This document shows positions 55,143 through 64,000 of a stretch of DNA of 64,000 nucleotides, piece after piece. Numbering within the stretch: the first letter of the stretch is position 1; each line of letters opens with the position of its first letter. Source of the DNA: Modestobacter sp. DSM 44400 (GTDB taxonomy: Bacteria; Actinomycetota; Actinomycetes; Mycobacteriales; Geodermatophilaceae); contig NZ_FNOZ01000002.1 in NCBI RefSeq assembly GCF_900107175.1, positions 124,001 through 188,000 on the forward strand, given 5' to 3'. Both the position numbers and the translations under genes were made by a program. The notes under the pieces are model-generated. The model worked only from the letters and a program-made list of their open reading frames with translations, was not told the DNA's origin and made no database searches.

Positions 55143-56557
55143 GCGTCGGTGCCCACCTCGTGGACCCGCACCAGGTTGGTCGAGCCGGCCGTGTTGGGCG
55201 GGCTGCCGGCGACGACGACGACCCGGTCGCCCTCCTTGAGCCGCCCGATGGAAAGCAGCGAGAAGTCGACCTGCCGGACCATGTCGTCGGTGTGCGTCAC
55301 CTCGGGGACGATGAAGGTCTCCACGCCCCAGGACAGCGCCAGCCGGCTGCGCACCCGGGCGTCGGTGGTGAACGCCAGGATCGGCAGCCGGGTGTGCAGC
55401 GAGGCCAGCCGCTGGGCGGTGGTCCCGGTCGAGGTGAACGCGGCCAGTGCGGCGACGCTCTCCATCTGCTCGCCGATCTCCTTGGCCGCCCGGACGATCG
55501 CCCCGGAGCGCGAGCGGGAGGCCCGCTTGATCTCGGGAACACGGACCTCGTCGGACTCGACGGCGTCGATGATCCGCTCCATGGTGCGCACCGCCGCGAT
55601 CGGGAACTTCCCGACCGAGGTCTCCCCCGACAGCATGACCGCGTCCGCGCCGTCCAGGACGGCGTTGGCCACGTCGGAGGCCTCGGCCCGGGTGGGCCGG
55701 GAGGCCTCGATCATCGACTCGAGCATCTGGGTGGCCACGATGACGGGCTTGTTGCGCTCGCGGGCGGCCTGCACGGCCCGCTTCTGCACCAGCGGCACCT
55801 GCTCCAGCGGCAACTCCACCCCGAGATCGCCACGGGCGACCATGATCCCGTCGAAGGCCTCCACGATGGCCTCCAGGTTCTCCACCGCCTCGGGCTTCTC
55901 CAGCTTGGCGATGACCGGGACCTCGACGTCCTCCTGGCGCATGATCTCCCGCACCAGGCCGGCGTCGCGGGGGTGCCGGACGAACGAGAGCGCCACGAAG
56001 TCGACCGACAGCGACAGCGCGAAGCGCAGGTCCGCGGCGTCCTTCTCCGACAGGGCCGGCACGCTGACGGCGACGCCGGGCAGCGAGAGCCCCTTGTTGT
56101 TGGACACCTGACCGCCCTCGAGCACCAGGCACCAGACGTTCGGGCCCTCGACGTCGACGACGGTCAGCGCCAGCTTGCCGTCGTCGACCAGCAGCCGGTC
56201 ACCGACGCGGACGTCGTTGGCGAGGTCCTTGTAGGTCGTGGACACCCGCTCGGCCGTGCCCTCGACGTCCTCGACGGTGACGCACACCCGGCTGCCGGTG
56301 GCCCAGGTGACCGGCCCGTCAGCGAACGTGCCGAGCCGGATTTTGGGGCCCTGGAGGTCGGCCAGCACGGCCACAGCCCGACCGACCTTGTCCGAGGCCT
56401 CACGAACCATGCGGTAGGCGGCCTCGTGGTCGGCATGCTTTCCGTGGCTGAAGTTGAGCCGGGCGACGTCCATCCCGGACTCGACCAGGGCGGTGATCTG
56501 CTCCAGAGAGCCGGTCGCCGGCCCCAACGTGCATACGATCTTGGCGCGGCGAGACAT
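55139..56557 (-). CDS. pyk: Pyruvate kinase
   Basis: The 472-aa enzyme begins MSRRAKIVCTLGPATGS and includes ESGMDVARLNFSHG, the active-site VIAKLEKPEAVENLE, GIMVARGDLGVELPLEQVP and ATQMLESMIEASRPTRAE. It makes pyruvate and ATP from phosphoenolpyruvate. A TAGGTT hexamer lies 7 nt before ATG 56557 without a ribosome-binding site. It is coupled to tesB and follows gltD by 24 nt. Confidence 0.97.
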   Translation of the reverse strand: MSRRAKIVCTLGPATGSLEQITALVESGMDVARLNFSHGKHADHEAAYRMVREASDKVGRAVAVLADLQGPKIRLGTFADGPVTWATGSRVCVTVEDVEGTAERVSTTYKDLANDVRVGDRLLVDDGKLALTVVDVEGPNVWCLVLEGGQVSNNKGLSLPGVAVSVPALSEKDAADLRFALSLSVDFVALSFVRHPRDAGLVREIMRQEDVEVPVIAKLEKPEAVENLEAIVEAFDGIMVARGDLGVELPLEQVPLVQKRAVQAARERNKPVIVATQMLESMIEASRPTRAEASDVANAVLDGADAVMLSGETSVGKFPIAAVRTMERIIDAVESDEVRVPEIKRASRSRSGAIVRAAKEIGEQMESVAALAAFTSTGTTAQRLASLHTRLPILAFTTDARVRSRLALSWGVETFIVPEVTHTDDMVRQVDFSLLSIGRLKEGDRVVVVAGSPPNTAGSTNLVRVHEVGTDA

Positions 56558-56564
56558 GGGGATG

Positions 56565-56570
56565 AACCTA
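56565..56570 (-). promoter_or_regulatory. Candidate -10 element for a leaderless pyk transcript
   Basis: TAGGTT on the minus strand ends 7 nt before ATG 56557. It lies in the 24-nt gltD-pyk gap, so pyk may have its own promoter. Confidence 0.4.
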
Positions 56571-56581
56571 TCGGGTGCGGC

Positions 56582-58069
56582 TCAGCGCAGCGGCACGGCT
56601 GTGGGCGTCACCGGCCGGGGCAGCATCGAGTTGCCGGTCAGCCAGTTGTCGACCGCGCCGGCCGCGGCACGCCCCTCCGAGATCGCCCACACGATGAGCG
56701 ACTGGCCACGCCCCATGTCGCCGCTCACGAAGACGCCGGGCACGGTGGTCATGAACTCCGCGTCGCGGACGACGTTGCCGCGCCCGTCGACCTCGGTCCC
56801 CAGCCCGTCGACCAGACCCTCGCGCTGCGCGCCGGTGAAGCCCATGGCCAGCAGCACCAGGTCGGCCGGCAGCTCGCGGTCGGTGCCCTCGACCTTCTGG
56901 AACCGCCCGTCGACCATCTCCACGTCGTGCACCAGCAGCGCCCGGACGTTGCCGTCCTCGTCGCCGAGGAAGCGTTCGGTGTTGATCGAGTACAGGCGCT
57001 CGCCGCCCTCCTCGTGGGCACTGGAGACCCGCAGGATCATCGGATAGGTCGGCCACGGATTGCGCTCACCGCGCGTGTCCGGCGGCACCGGCATGATCTC
57101 CAGCTGCGCGACCGAGGCCGCGCCCTGCCGGTGCGAGGTGCCCAGGCAGTCCGCGCCGGTGTCGCCGCCGCCGATGATCACCACGTGCTTGCCCGCCGCG
57201 CTGATCGGGGGATCGTCGAGCTGGCCGAGGGCCTGCAGGTTGCCGTAGGGCAGGAACTCCATGGCCAGGTGGACGCCGCCCAGCTCCCGGCCGGGGACGG
57301 TGAGGTCCCGGCCGACGGTCGCGCCGCCGGCGAGGACGACGGCGTCAAAGCCGCCGCGCAGCTGCTCGACCGACAGGTCGTCGGGCCCGGAGCCACCGAC
57401 CTCGACACCGGAAACGAACCGGGTGCCCTCGGCGCGCATCTGGTCCAGGCGTCGGTCCAGGTAGCGCTTCTCCATCTTGAACTCGGGGATGCCGTAGCGG
57501 AGCAGCCCGCCGATGGCATCGGCGCGCTCGTAGACGGTCACCTCGTGCCCGGCCCGGGTCAGCTGCTGGGCAGCGGCCAGCCCGGCCGGCCCGGAGCCGA
57601 CGACGGAGACCTTCTTGCCGGTGAGCTCCTGGGGCGGCTGCGGGGTGACCCAGCCGTTGGCGAATGCCTGGTCGATGATCTCGAACTCGATCTGCTTGAT
57701 GGTGACCGGCGCGTCCTGCAGGTTCAGCACGCAGGCGCCCTCGCACGGCGCCGGGCACAGTTTCCCGGTGAACTCGGGGAAGTTGTTGGTCGCGTGCAGC
57801 CGCTCGATGGCCTCCCGCCAGTCGTCGCGGCGCGCCAGGTCGTTCCACTCGGGGATCAGGTTGCCCAGCGGGCAGCCGTGGTGGCAGAACGGGATCCCGC
57901 AGTCCATGCAGCGGGCCGCCTGCTCCCGCACCGCGGCGACCGGGAAGACGGCGTCCTCGCCGTTCTCGCGGTCGAGGTAGACGTCCTTCCAGTCCAGCAG
58001 CCGCAGATCTACCGGCCGCCGCGGCGGCATCTGGCGGTCGTACTTCAAGAATCCGGTGGAGTCAGCCAC
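56582..58069 (-). CDS. gltD: Glutamate synthase small (NADPH) subunit
   Basis: The 495-aa flavoprotein has N-terminal iron-sulfur Cys motifs (CMDCGIPFCHHGCPLGNLIP, CPAPCEGAC), the FAD site VVGSGPAGLAAAQQL, the NADPH site VIIGGGDTGADCLG and the C-terminal GVFVSGDMGRGQSLIVWAI. It passes electrons from NADPH to GltB. GTG 58069 follows GGAGG by 6 nt. It lies 47 nt downstream of gltB. Confidence 0.97.
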   Translation of the reverse strand: MADSTGFLKYDRQMPPRRPVDLRLLDWKDVYLDRENGEDAVFPVAAVREQAARCMDCGIPFCHHGCPLGNLIPEWNDLARRDDWREAIERLHATNNFPEFTGKLCPAPCEGACVLNLQDAPVTIKQIEFEIIDQAFANGWVTPQPPQELTGKKVSVVGSGPAGLAAAQQLTRAGHEVTVYERADAIGGLLRYGIPEFKMEKRYLDRRLDQMRAEGTRFVSGVEVGGSGPDDLSVEQLRGGFDAVVLAGGATVGRDLTVPGRELGGVHLAMEFLPYGNLQALGQLDDPPISAAGKHVVIIGGGDTGADCLGTSHRQGAASVAQLEIMPVPPDTRGERNPWPTYPMILRVSSAHEEGGERLYSINTERFLGDEDGNVRALLVHDVEMVDGRFQKVEGTDRELPADLVLLAMGFTGAQREGLVDGLGTEVDGRGNVVRDAEFMTTVPGVFVSGDMGRGQSLIVWAISEGRAAAGAVDNWLTGNSMLPRPVTPTAVPLR

Positions 58070-58116
58070 GGAAGGCCTCCTTCATGTGCGGAGCGGGACG
58101 GGGCACGACCGTGCGC

Positions 58117-62811
<4,695 letters not shown>

Positions 62812-63222
62812 GTCACTCCCGTCGTCGGCTGGCCGCGGCGTCCGCTCGCCGGCCCCGCGTCGGGGGCTGAGAGGGCCGCTGGTGCGGGGGGCGTGCGCCC
62901 CGCCGGGTGGTCGAAGTGGTGCAGGGTGTTCGGGACCGATTCTCAGGACCGGATGAGGTCCGACGGGTCGGGCAACGCGCGGCCGGCGGCACGTCCGTCC
63001 CGGCCTGATTCCGATTCCGCGCCCCGCGCGAGCGGGTGGCCGCGGGGCTGGTCGTGCGCGGGGCGTCACTGGCCCGGTCCGATGTCGCCGGCCGGCCCAG
63101 GATCACTGGTCGGCCGCGATGAGCGTACACAGACCGCCACCTCCGCGACATGTCCACGTGGTGTCGCGCGCGTCTCGCTCAGTGGACTCGCGGCCCCTCC
63201 CCCGGTGCTCCCGGATCGGTGT
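62812..63222 (-). promoter_or_regulatory. 411-nt gltB upstream region with a weak promoter candidate
   Basis: No gene is recognisable here. TACGCT (63122..63127, minus strand), with TGTCGC 17 bp upstream of it, is a weak promoter candidate; it would give a leader of about 300 nt. I see no known riboswitch. The region near 62881-62910 is G/C-rich with short inverted repeats. Confidence 0.3.
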
Positions 63223-64000
63223 TCAGTCCGCCGGACGGGACCGGCGAGCTGGGTCACCGGCGTCCTCACCGGCCGAGGTCCCCGGTGACGTGTCGTCCAG
63301 GGCGGGAGTGGCGTCCAGGGCGGGAGTGGCGTCCGGAGCGGGAGTGGCGTCCGGAGCGGGAGTGGTGGCTGGCGCCGCCCCCGGCGTCCCCGTCCGGGCC
63401 GCCGCCGCACCGCGGGTGATCACCTCGCGGGGCCGCCCGCGCTGCCAGAACAGGGCGGCGACGGCGGCCAGGCCGACCACGATCGAGGTGAACACGTTCA
63501 GCCGCAGCCCCAGGAAGTGCTCGGCGGTGTCGATGCGCAGCATTTCGATCCACACCCGGCCGGCGCAGTAGGCGGCGACGTAGAGGGCGAAGGCCCGGCC
63601 GTGGGACAGCCGGAAGCGGCGGTCGGCCCAGACCACCAGCGCCGCGACCCCGAGGTCCCACAGCAGCTCGTAGAGGAAGGTGGGGTGGAAGGTGCCCAGC
63701 ACCAGGGCGACGCCGTTCTCGTCGGTCAGCGCCCGCCCGGCCGAGGCGTCCCACCGGTGCACGGTCAGTGCCCACGGCAGGTCGGTGGCCCGGCCGTAGA
63801 GCTCGTTGTTGAACCAGTTGCCCAGCCGGCCGACCGCCTGGGCGACGACGATGCCGGGAGCGATGGCATCGGCGTAGGCCGGCAGCGGGATGCCCCGGCG
63901 CCGGCAGGCGATCCAGGCCCCCACCGCCCCCAGCGCGATGGCGCCCCAGATGCCCAGGCCGCCCTCCCAGATGGCGAAGGCCCGCAGCGGGTCACCGTTC
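63223..64000 (-). CDS. lgt: Prolipoprotein diacylglyceryl transferase Lgt (5' end outside window)
   Basis: About 259 C-terminal codons are present; the gene enters from the right edge. Membrane segments and motifs fit Lgt: FAIWEGGLGIWGAIALGA, the signature GRLGNWFNNELYGRATDLPW, HPTFLYELLWDLGVAALVVW and GRVWIEMLRIDTAE. Lgt adds diacylglycerol to lipobox cysteines. The last 60 residues form a hydrophilic tail with a DATPAP-type repeat encoded by 18-bp units. Confidence 0.93.
   Translation of the reverse strand, partial: NGDPLRAFAIWEGGLGIWGAIALGAVGAWIACRRRGIPLPAYADAIAPGIVVAQAVGRLGNWFNNELYGRATDLPWALTVHRWDASAGRALTDENGVALVLGTFHPTFLYELLWDLGVAALVVWADRRFRLSHGRAFALYVAAYCAGRVWIEMLRIDTAEHFLGLRLNVFTSIVVGLAAVAALFWQRGRPREVITRGAAAARTGTPGAAPATTPAPDATPAPDATPALDATPALDDTSPGTSAGEDAGDPARRSRPAD
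63301..63372. repeat. Four 18-bp tandem repeats in the lgt tail
   Basis: Four units of 18 bp (GGCGGGAGTGGCGTCCAG and variants; the last is degenerate) encode DATPAL/DATPAP hexapeptides on the minus strand. Unit length equals that of the secD repeats, but the sequence is different. Confidence 0.85.

Noticed and set aside
62812-63222. A riboswitch in the gltB leader
   Set aside because: No known conserved core was recognisable by eye; only generic GC-rich stems.

Overview
The window is very GC-rich, with GTG starts common, short or overlapping gene joints (GTGA, ATGA, TGATG) and an actinobacterial gene complement: PIM lipid genes, an SsgA-like protein, RskA/ECF sigma genes and an ANTAR regulator. 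Gene order and protein style suggest a member of the Actinomycetota, most likely Geodermatophilaceae (Blastococcus/Geodermatophilus/Modestobacter-like). That family placement is inference; no rRNA is present. It is ordinary chromosome. I see no phage, insertion sequence or CRISPR array.

Left block, about 1-33.3 kb, mostly minus strand. The order mltG-ruvX-alaS, rarA, aspS, hisS-MBL hydrolase-(peptidyl-prolyl isomerase), relA-apt-secF-secD-yajC, ruvB-ruvA-ruvC, yebC-pdxT-pdxS, pimA-acyltransferase-pgsA-HIT-thrS matches the backbone known from other actinobacteria (in Mycobacterium tuberculosis roughly Rv2553c to Rv2614c). It covers translation (AlaRS, AspRS, HisRS, ThrRS), protein export (SecDF-YajC), recombination (RuvABC with an SOS box), the stringent response, PLP synthesis and phosphatidylinositol mannoside synthesis. 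Interruptions include two aldo/keto reductases, a DUF559/AbiEi-like gene framed by two copies of one palindromic repeat, and two decayed genes (DUF3105 lipoprotein, L,D-transpeptidase).

Junction, about 33.3-37.8 kb: a MOSC protein, an HNH nuclease, an ECF sigma/anti-sigma pair with a PGPGW membrane protein, an SsgA-like gene and four tRNA genes. Two tRNA-Val genes lie here in inverted orientation.

Right block, about 37.8-64 kb: coaE, rpsA, polA, the branched-chain amino-acid transporter operon livHMGF, its convergent binding protein, pdtaR, a tRNA with anticodon CAA, an aromatic-L-amino-acid decarboxylase-like gene, tesB, pyk, gltD-gltB and lgt. This resembles the M. tuberculosis Rv1614-Rv1631 neighbourhood with a liv operon and gltBD added.

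The most unusual locus is the liv region. The binding-protein gene (50058..51395) has its two halves in reversed order compared with every LivJ-type protein I know: lipoprotein signal, then the C-terminal half, then the N-terminal half. This looks like a natural circular permutation. The matching LivH permease carries an extra N-terminal secreted beta-sandwich-like domain. Four genes are broken by stops or frameshifts, and six genes have a TANNNT hexamer 6-8 nt before the start codon, suggesting leaderless transcripts.
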